From: Methylobacterium soli
GTDB taxonomy: Bacteria > Pseudomonadota > Alphaproteobacteria > Rhizobiales > Beijerinckiaceae
Length of the DNA stretch: 64,000 nucleotides
NCBI RefSeq assembly: GCF_008806385.1
Contig: NZ_VZZK01000011.1
Location: 62,001 to 126,000, forward strand
Reading direction: 5' to 3'
The stretch's first letter is position 1; every line of letters begins with the position of its first letter. Under the pieces are notes generated by a model. That model was not told the DNA's origin. It searched no databases and was given only the letters and a program-made list of their open reading frames with translations. Below, piece by piece: positions 27,710 to 37,581 of the stretch. The translations under genes were made by a program, and so were the position numbers.

Positions 27710-27729
27710 ACTGAGTGGGACCACTCAGT
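27710..27729. promoter_or_regulatory. Perfect 9-bp inverted repeat upstream of hflK
   Basis: ACTGAGTGG-GA-CCACTCAGT, 145 bp upstream of the hflK start and 118 bp downstream of the folA stop. It could be an operator or the stem of a folA terminator; there is no T-tract. Function not decided by sequence. Confidence 0.4.
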
Positions 27730-27846
27730 CCTGTCAAGGTACGCCGAGGTTTACCACTCCGGGGAATTGGGCACCCGGGCGCCGAATGGCAACCAGTCCC
27801 ATGCCCGCTTTCGGCAAAGCTTGCCGCGACACGTCGTGCCAGGCTT

Positions 27847-28338
27847 CTAACGCTGTCGCTCAAGGTCGACGAAGGCGAAGGCACATTCATCGTGTTCGGA
27901 CGGCCCATGAGCCTCGCGGTGGACCTCACGGAAGACAGATCTGTCGAAGGCCGGAAAGAGCGTGTCGCCTTCGGGCCGACCCTCGACCTCCGTGAGGTGG
28001 ATCCGATCTGCGCTGGGCAGGGCGAGTGCGTAGATCTCCGCTCCGCCGACAACCATGAGTTCTTCCGCCTCGCCGGCCGCCATCAAGGCTTCCTCCCAAT
28101 GATGGACGATGGTGGTGTCGGGGGCGGCGAAATGGGGGTCGCGGGTGAGGACGATGTTGTGGCGGCCCGGGAGGGGCTTGCCCAAAGATGCAAATGTTTT
28201 ACGGCCCATGAGGATGGGTTTACCCATTGTCAGCGCTTTAAAGCGCTTGAGATCGTTGCGAAGGTGCCAGATCAGGCCGTTGTCGCGTCCGATGACGCCG
28301 TTCTGCGCCACGGCGGCGACGAGGGTGATCGTGGGCAT
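27847..28338 (-). CDS. folA: Dihydrofolate reductase
   Basis: 163 residues, normal length. Reduces dihydrofolate with NADPH. Motifs: VAAVAQNGVIGRDNGLIWHLRNDLKRFKALT (active-site loop and acidic residue), PILMGRKTFASLGKPLPGRHNIVLTRD, LMVVGGAEIYALALPSADRIHLTEV, and GDTLFPAFD. It lies 53 bp downstream of thyA on the same strand, the usual functional pairing since thymidylate synthase generates dihydrofolate. Gene order thyA-folA-hflK-hflC-degP. Confidence 0.96.
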   Translation of the reverse strand: MPTITLVAAVAQNGVIGRDNGLIWHLRNDLKRFKALTMGKPILMGRKTFASLGKPLPGRHNIVLTRDPHFAAPDTTIVHHWEEALMAAGEAEELMVVGGAEIYALALPSADRIHLTEVEGRPEGDTLFPAFDRSVFREVHREAHGPSEHDECAFAFVDLERQR

Positions 28339-28391
28339 TGAAACTCGCGGAATGCTGGGAGGAACAGGAAATCTGTCGGTCTGAAAGTGCC

Positions 28392-29186
28392 TTACACCGC
28401 GATCGGTGCAGGGATGGACGGGTGGGGATCGTACCCCTCGATGTTAACGTCCTCGAAGCGGAAATCTTCCACGGCGCGGATTGCCGGATTGAGGCGCAGC
28501 TGCGGCAGTGATCGCGGCGGCCGGCTGAGTTGAAGTCGCGCCTGCTCCAGATGATTCACGTAAAGATGTGCGTCGCCGAAGGTGTGCACAAAGTCTCCCG
28601 GCACGAGATCTGTGACCTGTGCGATCATTGCCGTGAGCAGGGCGTAGCTCGCGATGTTGAAGGGCACGCCCAGGAACGCGTCGGCCGAACGCTGGTAGAG
28701 CTGGCAGGAGAGGCGCCCTTCGGCGACGTAGAACTGGAACAGGCAATGACAGGGCGCGAGCGCCATCCTGTCGAGATCGGCCGGATTCCAGGCGCTCACG
28801 ATGAGGCGGCGCGAGTCGGGATTCCGGCGTATCTCATTGACGACCCAAGCGATTTGATCGACGGTCCCGCCATCGGGCTTGTCCCAGGCGCGCCATTGCT
28901 TGCCGTAGACGGGACCGAGATTTCCCTCGGCGTCGGCCCATTCATCCCAGATGCTGACCCCGTTCGCCTGAAGCGCCCGGACATTGGTGTCGCCGGCGAG
29001 GAACCAGAACAATTCATGAACGATTGAGCGCAAATGCAGGCGTTTCGTCGTCACGAGGGGAAACCCTCGCGCGAGGTCGAAGCGCATCTGGTGGCCGAAC
29101 ACCGAGAGGGTGCCGGTTCCGGTGCGGTCGTCCTTGCGCACGCCCTCGTCGAGGATGCGCTGGAGCAACTGGTGGTAGGCTTGCAT
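28392..29186 (-). CDS. thyA: Thymidylate synthase
   Basis: 264 residues, identical in length to the E. coli enzyme. It methylates dUMP using methylene-tetrahydrofolate. Visible: N-terminal [35 protein letters not shown], the catalytic cysteine in [60 protein letters not shown] and C-terminal [21 protein letters not shown]. Same strand as folA. The start at 29186 gives the canonical MQAYHQLL N-terminus. Confidence 0.97.
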   Translation of the reverse strand: MQAYHQLLQRILDEGVRKDDRTGTGTLSVFGHQMRFDLARGFPLVTTKRLHLRSIVHELFWFLAGDTNVRALQANGVSIWDEWADAEGNLGPVYGKQWRAWDKPDGGTVDQIAWVVNEIRRNPDSRRLIVSAWNPADLDRMALAPCHCLFQFYVAEGRLSCQLYQRSADAFLGVPFNIASYALLTAMIAQVTDLVPGDFVHTFGDAHLYVNHLEQARLQLSRPPRSLPQLRLNPAIRAVEDFRFEDVNIEGYDPHPSIPAPIAV

Positions 29187-29273
29187 CGAACTCGTCTCCT
29201 GGCCGGACTTTAGCCCGCCCGGACCTCAACGACAGGTGTACGCGCAGCACGATCCCCCGATTCCGCTTCCGGC

Positions 29274-30071
29274 TCAGGCCGTGCCCGGCCAGAGCACGTA
29301 GGCGACGAGGGCGAGATTGCTCCAGCCATGGAGCGCGATGCAGGGCCAGAGGCGCCCGGTGCGCCAGCGCAGCCAGCCGAGCATCAGGGCGAGCGGCAGG
29401 AGCGAGACCGGGCGCGCGAAGCCCCAGGCCGAGATATGCGCCAGGGCGAACAGGGCCGCGGTGACCAGGATCGTGGCCGCCGGCGACAGGAAGCGGCGGG
29501 CGCTCGCGAACATCTCGCCGCGCATCAGGAGTTCCTCGGCGCCCGGCGCCAGCACGACCACGTAGGCGAGCCAGGCCGTGACCGCCGTGCGGCTGAGGCT
29601 CGGAGACAGGTGGACGCCCTGCGCGAAGGCGGCCCCGAAGGCCTCGGCGGTGCCCGTCACCCAGAGGATGTGGAAGATTGGCCAGAGCAGGAGCACGAGG
29701 AGGAGGTGGCGCGCCCGCATGCCGTTCGGCTCCGCCCGGTCGAGGGCGAGGCGGCGGCGCCAGGTCCGCGGCTCGCGCCAAGCCACCGTGCCGAGGACCA
29801 GGACCGCGAGGAAAACCTGGCGCAGGATGTCGACGGCGAGTTCGCGGCCGGCAAGGCGCGCCGCCCCGAGGGGCGGCCGCAGGGCCTGGTCGAGAAAAGG
29901 GTCGATCCCGTCGAGGAGGTCGGCCCCGACCCGGACCGTCAGGATCGCCAGGAGGCTCGCGACCGCGAGGTAGAGGAGGACCGCGACGACGAGGCCCGCG
30001 ACCCACAGCACCGCGAGGGCGATCGCACGGGCCGGATGGGCGCTTCGGGCAACAGCCGCATCATCGCGCAT
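29274..30071 (-). CDS. CPBP-family intramembrane glutamic endopeptidase
   Basis: 265 residues from the ATG at 30071, with about seven membrane helices. Conserved CPBP/Abi motifs: the catalytic Glu pair and Arg in GAEELLMRGEMFASARR, the His in FALAHISAWGFA, and HGWSNLALV near the C-terminus. CPBP proteins cleave membrane-anchored substrates or take part in bacteriocin immunity; the substrate here is unknown. Upstream in-frame codons (to 30269) run through the candidate RNA gene and are rejected. High GC resumes with this gene. Confidence 0.88.
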   Translation of the reverse strand: MRDDAAVARSAHPARAIALAVLWVAGLVVAVLLYLAVASLLAILTVRVGADLLDGIDPFLDQALRPPLGAARLAGRELAVDILRQVFLAVLVLGTVAWREPRTWRRRLALDRAEPNGMRARHLLLVLLLWPIFHILWVTGTAEAFGAAFAQGVHLSPSLSRTAVTAWLAYVVVLAPGAEELLMRGEMFASARRFLSPAATILVTAALFALAHISAWGFARPVSLLPLALMLGWLRWRTGRLWPCIALHGWSNLALVAYVLWPGTA

Positions 30072-30089
30072 CGGCGCTCCACGATCGGG

Positions 30090-30119
30090 CTTCAAAACCG
30101 CCGCGAACCCCCCTATATT
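30090..30119 (+). promoter_or_regulatory. Sigma-70 type promoter for the candidate RNA at 30126
   Basis: -35-like CTTCAA at 30090-30095, 18-bp spacer, -10 TATATT at 30114-30119. The predicted start (about 30126-30127) coincides with the base of the closing stem of the RNA downstream, which supports both calls. Confidence 0.5.
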
Positions 30120-30125
30120 CCCGCT

Positions 30126-30340
30126 TGCAGGCTTCGCAGCCGGCGACGGCGATGAACGTTCTTCGAGATAACCCGATCGGCCCTGGGGACGGTACCCGGC
30201 GCCTCCACGGATACCCAGGGCGTTTGGACGCAGCGGCGTTGGGCTTCGGCGGCGTAGGCGGTCCCCCATTCCAAACGAAGGGCTTGCCGGTTAGCATCGT
30301 GCGGGCGGGGTTCGAAGGCGCCTGGCAACAGAAGCCTTCA
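30126..30340 (+). ncRNA. Candidate structured RNA, 6S-RNA-like rod
   Basis: Within the 343-bp gene-free gap 30072-30414. The sequence folds by eye into a long rod of about 210 nt. The outer stem is AGGCTTC (30129-30135) with GAAGCCT (30331-30337). The next is GCGATG (30149-30154) with CATCGT (30295-30300), then GGGGAC (30185-30190) with GTCCCC (30261-30266), and an apical hairpin GCGT-TTGG-ACGC (30220-30231). Between the second and third helices lies a large, weakly paired zone on both strands, the layout of 6S RNA, which mimics an open promoter to sequester RNA polymerase. No tag-peptide reading frame or SRP-core sequence was seen, arguing against tmRNA and 4.5S RNA. The 6S identification is inference from shape, size and promoter placement. 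Confidence 0.5.
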
Positions 30341-30414
30341 CAGGATTTTCACGACCCGGTAACGTCCGACGGTTCGGCTCTGCCGGCGGGCAGCCCCGGG
30401 CAAAGCGACGGCCG

Positions 30415-31056
30415 ATGGCAGACGATCTGATCCGTTACGATCTCTTGGTGCAGGATGCCCTCCGCGGCGTCGTCCGCAAGGTGCTGACCGACGCGGCGCG
30501 CGACGGGCTGGCGGGGGAGCACCATTTCTACGTCTCGTTTCGGACCGAAGCGCCCGGCGTGCGCATGTCGCAGCGGCTCCGGGAGAAGTACCCACAGGAC
30601 ATGACCATTGTCCTGCAGCACCAGTTCTGGGATCTCAGCGTCACCGAGCATACCTTCGAGGTGGGCTTGTCGTTCTCGGGCGTCCCGGAGCGCCTGCTCG
30701 TTCCCTTCGATGCGTTGACGGGCTTCTTCGATCCCTCGGTTCAGTTCGGCCTCAAGTTCGACCTGAGCGACGGCGCGGAATTGCCGGACGAGGAAGAGGC
30801 GCCGGCGCCGGCAAAGTCCGGTCCGCGGGGCGCCGCTTCCGAGCCGAGCGAGACCAAGCCGCGCAGCACCGGCCTCGCCGCCATCGGCAGCAACGTGCCG
30901 AAGGCGGTGCCGGCCCTGCCGGTCGCCCAGAACGGCGCCGCCAGCGAGGAGGCGAAGGTCCCGCCGCGTCCCGCCGCCAAGAAGGACGGCGAGCCGGAGG
31001 CGCCCGAGAGCGGTGCCGAGGTCGTCAGCCTGGACGCGTTCCGCAAGAAGAGCTGA
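30415..31056 (+). CDS. sspB: SspB-family ClpXP adaptor (alphaproteobacterial type)
   Basis: 213 residues. The N-terminal ~120 residues fit SspB: LIRYDLLVQDALRGVVRKVLTDAARDGLAGEHHFYVSFRTEAPGVRMSQRLREKYPQDMTIVLQHQFWDL, then FEVGLSFSGVPERLLVPFDALTGFFDPSVQFGLKFD. It is followed by an acidic/Ala/Pro-rich linker and a short C-terminal tail (AEVVSLDAFRKKS) of the type that docks to the ClpX zinc domain. It delivers ssrA-tagged peptides to ClpXP. The gene follows the candidate structured RNA and converges with the P450 gene. Confidence 0.92.
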   Translation: MADDLIRYDLLVQDALRGVVRKVLTDAARDGLAGEHHFYVSFRTEAPGVRMSQRLREKYPQDMTIVLQHQFWDLSVTEHTFEVGLSFSGVPERLLVPFDALTGFFDPSVQFGLKFDLSDGAELPDEEEAPAPAKSGPRGAASEPSETKPRSTGLAAIGSNVPKAVPALPVAQNGAASEEAKVPPRPAAKKDGEPEAPESGAEVVSLDAFRKKS

Positions 31057-31362
31057 CCGCGAAGGCCGCTCGGCCGTCCGCGGCGCGACGATTCCGGCCG
31101 GATCTGGTCGGGCGGGCGCGTCACGCCGGGCTATCGCGGAGCACTGCGCGTCGCGATGGCCTCACGGTGCCGGGCCGGCATCTCGCCAGCTCTCGGCCCA
31201 TCCTCCGCCAATCGCCGAACCTGCGGGCCTTCTCGTCGCCCGCGCCAAGCCAGACGGCCGGAATGCCGGTGCGTGGTCTTCAGCCTTTGCACGCCCGGCC
31301 TTCGCGATGGCGGGCACCCCCGACGCGCCGGATCTCCGAGCGATGCACTCGAGCGGCGGCCC
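31057..31362. other. 306-bp gap between sspB and P450 genes, no gene seen
   Basis: Convergent intergenic stretch of high GC. Frames on both strands are either short or low-complexity. I find no promoter, strong terminator hairpin, tRNA or repeat that I would defend. Confidence 0.5.
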
Positions 31363-32754
31363 TCAGTAGCGCGCTTGTGCATCCATCCGCAGGCCGTGCT
31401 CCGGCCGCAGCGTCACCCGGTGGAGCGGGGTCACCGGTGGATGGTCCGCGGGCAGGCTGAAGCGCATGGCGTGCACCAGGTGGGCGAGCACGATCACGGC
31501 TTCCTGGACCGAGAAGCTCTGCCCGATGCAGATGCGCGGCCCGGCGCCGAACGGCAGATAGGCGAAGCGGGGAATCTCCGCGCGGGCCTCGCCGAGGAAG
31601 CGCTCCGGCATGAAGGCGGCCGGATCCTCCCACAAGGTCGCGTGCCGGTGGAGCACGTAGGGGGCCACCATCACGATCGAGCCGCGCGGGATCTTGATGC
31701 GCCCGATCCGGTCGTCCGCGCGGGCCTGCCGGCTCAGGAACGGCACCGGCGGAAACAGCCGCATGGTCTCCTCGATCACCGCCTTGGTGAAGGGCAGAGC
31801 GTCGAGGGCGAAATGTCCCGATTCCGTCGCGGCCGCGTCGACCTCGCGCTCGAGGCGGTCCCGCGCGGCCTCGTCCTGCGACAGGCAATAGAGCGCCCAG
31901 GTCAGGGCGACCGCGGTGGTCTCGTGTCCGGCCGCGATGAAGGTGACGATGTTCGCCTTCACCTCCAGGTCGGTCAGGCCCTTGCCGGTCTCGGGGTCCT
32001 GCGCGGCGAGGAGGAGCGTGAGCAGGTCCTGGGGCGCCTCGCCCTTCTGCATGAGGGTCCGGCGGCGATCGATCAGCGCGTCGACGATTTCGGCGAAGAA
32101 CCGGATCGCCGGGCGCGCCCGCAGGCGCCCGATCCGGGGCACGAAGGACGGGAAGCCGAAGACGTCGAGGGGATCGATCGGTCCGACCGCCTCGAGGAAC
32201 CGGGTGATCGCGCGGCCGAGGGCGTCTGGGTCGCTCGGCAGGCCCTGCGTGAAGATCGTCCGTTCCAGGACGTCGAGGGTGACGCGGGTCATCTCGAGCG
32301 CGACGTCGACGCGCTTGCCGTCGCGGCGGCGCAGGCGCCGGGCGATGCGGGCGCCCGCCCCGTTCATCGGATCGGTGAAGCTCGCGACGTTCCGGACCGA
32401 GAAGATCGGCGCCAGGGTACGCCGCTGCAGCCGCCATTCCTCGTCTTCCGCCGTCAGCAATCCGTTGCCGAGGCCGGGCGCCAGCACGCGTCGCTGAAGA
32501 TCGTCCTTGCGATAGTTCTTGGCATTCTCGACGAAGAGATAGCGGATCAGGTCCGGGTCGCTCACCACGGTGATCCGCCCCATGGCACCGTCGCCGGCCA
32601 CCACGGGCGCCCTGAAATGGTCCTCCATCCAAGTCGTGATCGGGTTGGCGCGCGCCGCCTTGAGGAAGGCGAACAACCCCATCGGCTCGCGCAAGGGGGC
32701 CGGAACCTTGGGGCGGAAGCGGTCGGCGACGGGGGAAATCGGAGTGGTGAGCAT
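31363..32754 (-). CDS. Cytochrome P450
   Basis: 463 residues, soluble (no N-terminal anchor). P450 landmarks: I-helix [19 protein letters not shown]-helix ExxR in [22 protein letters not shown]-type meander in [34 protein letters not shown] with the heme-ligand cysteine, and C-terminal [15 protein letters not shown]. The long-loop heme motif and PERF are like CYP4-/CYP102-type fatty-acid or alkane hydroxylases, but substrate cannot be read from sequence. No ferredoxin or ferredoxin-reductase gene is adjacent. It diverges from fumC. Confidence 0.95.
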   Translation of the reverse strand: MLTTPISPVADRFRPKVPAPLREPMGLFAFLKAARANPITTWMEDHFRAPVVAGDGAMGRITVVSDPDLIRYLFVENAKNYRKDDLQRRVLAPGLGNGLLTAEDEEWRLQRRTLAPIFSVRNVASFTDPMNGAGARIARRLRRRDGKRVDVALEMTRVTLDVLERTIFTQGLPSDPDALGRAITRFLEAVGPIDPLDVFGFPSFVPRIGRLRARPAIRFFAEIVDALIDRRRTLMQKGEAPQDLLTLLLAAQDPETGKGLTDLEVKANIVTFIAAGHETTAVALTWALYCLSQDEAARDRLEREVDAAATESGHFALDALPFTKAVIEETMRLFPPVPFLSRQARADDRIGRIKIPRGSIVMVAPYVLHRHATLWEDPAAFMPERFLGEARAEIPRFAYLPFGAGPRICIGQSFSVQEAVIVLAHLVHAMRFSLPADHPPVTPLHRVTLRPEHGLRMDAQARY

Positions 32755-32882
32755 CGAGGCGCCATTCTCAGCGGGTGCAGCGACAGGCCGCGCCGTTTGT
32801 CAGACGCCGGGAAAAGCGCCATCGCGATTTGCGTATCCCTGCCGTAAGTAGGGTCCGCTTGTTCCCAGACGTAGAGGCCACG

Positions 32883-34298
<1,416 letters not shown>

Positions 34299-34372
34299 GG
34301 GCAGCATCCGCCGGCGCGGTTTTTAATCCGCGCCGAGCCCGGCAGGCCGCCGGGCCAGGAGAGGAGGCAGGC

Positions 34373-34564
34373 ATGGCCGAGATCATCAACCTGCGTCAGG
34401 TCCGCAAGGCGCGCGAGCGCGCCGCCAAGGACGAGAAGGCGGCCGAGAACCGAATCGCCTTCGGCCGCCCGAAGAAGGCCAGGACCCTGGCGGAGACCCG
34501 CAAGGCCCTGGAAGCCGCGCGCCACGAGGGCCACCGCCTGAAGGGCGACGACCCGGAGGCATGA
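34373..34564 (+). CDS. DUF4169 small basic protein
   Basis: 63 residues, highly charged and helical: MAEIINLRQVRKARERAAKDEKAAENRIAFGRPKKARTL... The start INLRQ(V/A)RKA...AENR..FGR.K is the DUF4169 signature in Rhizobiales, function unknown. A good Shine-Dalgarno (GGAGAGGAGG) sits about 8 nt before the ATG. Its stop overlaps the next ATG by 4 bp, so it is translated with the RHH protein. In related genomes these two small genes commonly follow fumC (from memory). Confidence 0.85.
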   Translation: MAEIINLRQVRKARERAAKDEKAAENRIAFGRPKKARTLAETRKALEAARHEGHRLKGDDPEA

Positions 34565-34782
34565 GCGCGGGCATCGTCAAGCGATCGGTGATGATCGCGG
34601 GACACCGGACCAGCGTCTCCCTGGAGGAGCCGTTCTGGCGGGCCCTCCGGGAGATCGCGGCCGCGCGGGGCCAATCCGTCCAGGCGCTGATCGGGACGAT
34701 CGATGCGGGGCGGGCCGAGCAGAACCTGTCCTCGGCGATCCGAGTGTTCGTGCTGGAGGCGGTGCGCGGGATGGCGCCTTAG
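34561..34782 (+). CDS. Ribbon-helix-helix domain protein
   Basis: 73 residues. KRSVMIAGHRTSVSLEEPFWRALREIAAARGQSVQALIGTID resembles the RHH_4 / alphaproteobacterial ribbon-helix-helix family: a short beta strand (RTSVSLE) followed by two helices. RHH proteins bind DNA as dimers through the strand. It is coupled by ATGA overlap with the DUF4169 gene. A toxin-antitoxin role is unlikely since DUF4169 is a basic peptide with no toxin features; a small transcription regulator is plausible. Confidence 0.85.
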   Translation: MSAGIVKRSVMIAGHRTSVSLEEPFWRALREIAAARGQSVQALIGTIDAGRAEQNLSSAIRVFVLEAVRGMAP

Positions 34783-34824
34783 CTGAAGCACCTCCGCTCC
34801 TGTTCGGGAGAGGCGGCGTGTGCC

Positions 34825-36168
34825 CTACTCCGCCGCCATCAGGGCGTCGCGCGGCCTCACGCCTTCGAGCGCCGCCGGCATCGGGCCGCCGGTGGCCCAG
34901 TCGAGCAGTTCCACCGTGTGGACGATGGGGAGGTTCGTGCCCTTCCCGATCTGCGTCGCGCAGCCGATATTGCCGGTGGCGATCAGGTCCGGCCGCATCC
35001 GCTCGATATTGGCGACCTTGCGGGCGCGCAGGCGCTCGGCGATCTCGGGCTGCAGGATGTTGTAGGTGCCCGCCGAGCCGCAGCAGATATGGCCCTCGGG
35101 CACGTCCTTCACGGTGAAGCCCGCGCGCTTGAGCAGGTTCTTCGGCTCGGTGCGGATGCCCTGGCCGTGCTGCATCGAGCAGGCCGAATGGTAGGCGACC
35201 ACGAGGTCGCTCTCGACCACGGAGGCGTCGAGGCCGAGGCTCGCCACGTATTCGGTGATGTCGCGGGCGATGGCCGAGACCCGCGCCGCCTTGTCGGCAT
35301 AGGCGGGATCGTCGCGGAACATGAAGCCGTAATCCTTGATCGTGGTGCCGCAGCCCGAAGCCGTCACCACGATGGCGTCGAGGCCGGGACCGTCCATCTC
35401 TGCGATCCAGGCATCGATGGTGCGCCGGGCCTGGGCGTGGGCGGTGGCCTCCTTGCCCATGTGGTGGGTGAGCGCCCCGCAGCAGCCCTCCCCCTTCGGC
35501 TGCACCACCTCGACGCCGTGGCGGTTGAGCAGCCTGATCGCCGCCGCGTTGAAGTCCGGGCGCAGCACGCTCTGGGCGCAGCCGCGCAGGAGCGCGACCC
35601 GGCCGCGCCGGGGGCCCGAGGCCGGCGGGAACAGGCCGGGCCGGTTCGTCGGGTCGCGGATCGGCAGCGTCGCGGGGGCGAGGTCGAGCATCGCGGCGAG
35701 CCGGTTGCCGACGCGCGGCAGCCGCGCCGCCAGCGACCGGAAGGGCCGGCCGAGTCTGGCGCCGAGGAGCGCGAGGCGGAACCGCTCCGGATAGGGCAGG
35801 ACGAAGGCCAGGAGCGCCCGCAGGAAGCGGTCGTCGCCGCGCCGCGCATGGGTTTTCTCGATATGCGTGCGGGCATGGTCGACGAGGTGCATGTAATGCA
35901 CCCCGGACGGACAGGTGGTCATGCAGGAGAGGCAGGAGAGGCAGCGGTCGACATGCTTCACCACCTCCGCGCTTGCGGGCTTGTTGCCCTCCAGCATGTC
36001 CTTGATCAGGTAGATGCGCCCGCGCGGGCTGTCGAGCTCGTCGCCGAGCAGCAGGTAGGTCGGGCAGGTGGCGGTGCAGAAGCCGCAATGGACGCAGGTG
36101 CGCAGGATCTTCTCGGAGGCCGCCATGGCGGGGTCGGCGAGCTGCGCCAGGCTGAAATTGGTTTGCAC
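34825..36168 (-). CDS. glcF: Glycolate oxidase iron-sulfur subunit GlcF
   Basis: 447 residues from a GTG at 36168, preceded at good spacing by GAGGAAA; the ORF upstream of it is noise. Two ferredoxin-type 4Fe-4S motifs: CVHCGFCTATCPTYLL and CLSCLSCMTTCPSGVHY. Two CCG-type cysteine domains follow, with VVQPKGEGCCGALTHHMG and GHICCGSAGTYNILQPE. Together with GlcD and GlcE it oxidises glycolate to glyoxylate and feeds electrons to the quinone pool. It lies 127 bp downstream of glcE on the same strand. No glcD is present in this window. Confidence 0.94.
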   Translation of the reverse strand: MQTNFSLAQLADPAMAASEKILRTCVHCGFCTATCPTYLLLGDELDSPRGRIYLIKDMLEGNKPASAEVVKHVDRCLSCLSCMTTCPSGVHYMHLVDHARTHIEKTHARRGDDRFLRALLAFVLPYPERFRLALLGARLGRPFRSLAARLPRVGNRLAAMLDLAPATLPIRDPTNRPGLFPPASGPRRGRVALLRGCAQSVLRPDFNAAAIRLLNRHGVEVVQPKGEGCCGALTHHMGKEATAHAQARRTIDAWIAEMDGPGLDAIVVTASGCGTTIKDYGFMFRDDPAYADKAARVSAIARDITEYVASLGLDASVVESDLVVAYHSACSMQHGQGIRTEPKNLLKRAGFTVKDVPEGHICCGSAGTYNILQPEIAERLRARKVANIERMRPDLIATGNIGCATQIGKGTNLPIVHTVELLDWATGGPMPAALEGVRPRDALMAAE

Positions 36169-36295
36169 GATCGTTTCCTCGGCCCGGCCGTCGGGGCGGA
36201 AGAACCTCCCCCCGGGCCGCGCTTCCTTCGAATTAAAGCAATTATACCGAAGCAAGTGGCGTTGGGCATGCGGGATCGTCGCGCAGCCCCGCCTT

Positions 36296-37486
36296 TCAGA
36301 TGCCCGCGTAGAGGCGGCCGGGGTTGAATAGCCCCTTCGGGTCATGCGCGGCCTTGAGGCCCCGCGTCACCCGCATCAGGGGCTCGGCCAGGGGCTGGAA
36401 GACCGGCACCGCGGCGCGGACGGGATCGGGCGCGCGAATCAGCGTCGCGTGGCCGCCCTGCGCGGCGAGCGCCGCCCGGATCGCGCCGGCGCCGGCATCG
36501 CCCTCGGCCTCGGCCTCGGTCGCGAGCCAGATCAGGCCGCCGCCCCAATCGTAGTACCAGCGGGCCGCACGGGCGCGGGCGATCTCGGCCGCCAATGCGG
36601 CGCCCCTGACCGGGGCTGTCGAGATCCGCCAGACGGCCTCCGCGCCGCCCGCGAAGGCTTCGACGTCGCGAATGCCCCGCCAGAGGGCGGCGCCCGCCTC
36701 GCCCTCGACGATCTCGGGCAGGCCGAAGCGCTTGAGCAGGCGACGCAATTCGCCCGCCCGGTAATCGATGGACTCGGCGAAGCCCTCGAGGCGCATCAGC
36801 GTCCGGGCCTCGGGGCCGCCGATTCCGGCCGGCAGGTGCGCGGCGCCGGTGAGCTCGAAGGGGGAGCCGAGGGCGGCGCTCAGCGCCTCGACGGCGCGGG
36901 CGTCGTCGAGGCCGGAGAACGCCAGGGTGGCGACGCGCTCCTGGACGGGCAGGACCTTGAAGGTCACCTCGGTGAGCAGGCCGAGCGTCCCCCAGGAGCC
37001 CGCCATCAGCTTCACGAGGTCGAGGCCGGTGACGTTCTTCATCACGCGCCCGCCGGACTTGATCACCTCGCCGCGCCCGTTGACGAAGCGGACGCCGATC
37101 AGGCTGTCGCGCGCCGCGCCCGCATTGATGCGCCGGGGCCCGGAATTGTTGGCCGCCGCCACCGCCCCGAAGGTCGGCTCCCCGGAAGAGCCCATCAGGC
37201 GGCGGTGGTCCATGGGCTCGAAGGGCAGCATCTGGCCGCGCGCGGCCAGGAGGGCCTGAACCTCGGCGAGCGCGGTGCCGGCGCGGGCGGCCACCACCAT
37301 CTCGGCGGGCTCGTACAGGGTGATGCCGGAGAGGCCCCGCACGGTCAGGGTGGCGGCGTCCTGCGCGGGCCGGCCGATCCCGGCCTTGGTGTCGGCGCCG
37401 ACGAGGCGCAGGGGCTCGGTCCGGCCCGCGGCCTCGCGGACCATGCCCGCCGCCTCGTCCTCGCCGGTCGGTTCATATGAACGCAT
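36296..37486 (-). CDS. glcE: Glycolate oxidase FAD-binding subunit GlcE
   Basis: 396 residues from the ATG at 37486 with AGGAAA just upstream. FAD-binding PCMH-type domain: LRLVGADTKAGIGRP, LSGITLYEPAEMVVAARAGTALAEVQALLAARGQMLPFEP, TFGAVAAANNSGPRRINAGAARDSLIGVRFVNGRGEVIKSGGRVMKNVTGLDLVKLMAGSWGTLGLLTEVTFKVLP. It ends with DPKGLFNPGRLYAGI. This shape (short FAD subunit without a C-terminal catalytic half) is GlcE rather than GlcD. Longer readings to 38878 are shadow frame of the flippase gene. Confidence 0.94.
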   Translation of the reverse strand: MRSYEPTGEDEAAGMVREAAGRTEPLRLVGADTKAGIGRPAQDAATLTVRGLSGITLYEPAEMVVAARAGTALAEVQALLAARGQMLPFEPMDHRRLMGSSGEPTFGAVAAANNSGPRRINAGAARDSLIGVRFVNGRGEVIKSGGRVMKNVTGLDLVKLMAGSWGTLGLLTEVTFKVLPVQERVATLAFSGLDDARAVEALSAALGSPFELTGAAHLPAGIGGPEARTLMRLEGFAESIDYRAGELRRLLKRFGLPEIVEGEAGAALWRGIRDVEAFAGGAEAVWRISTAPVRGAALAAEIARARAARWYYDWGGGLIWLATEAEAEGDAGAGAIRAALAAQGGHATLIRAPDPVRAAVPVFQPLAEPLMRVTRGLKAAHDPKGLFNPGRLYAGI

Positions 37487-37581
37487 CGTTTCCTGCCCGT
37501 GGCGGGGTGAGCCCGTGCGGCCCCCCCTTTGTGCCAGGATCATGCGGGTTTGCCCGTCGGTTTCAAGCGGCGGGAGGCCAC

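Noticed and set aside
30126..30340. tmRNA (ssrA) as identity of the RNA in the sspB upstream gap
   Set aside because: No tag-like reading frame (AND...AA) and no tRNA-like acceptor arm; the rod-shaped fold fits 6S RNA better.
34373..34782. Toxin-antitoxin pair for DUF4169-RHH
   Set aside because: DUF4169 has no RelE/ParE/PIN-type features and is a short basic helical peptide; an RHH protein alone is not evidence of a TA system.
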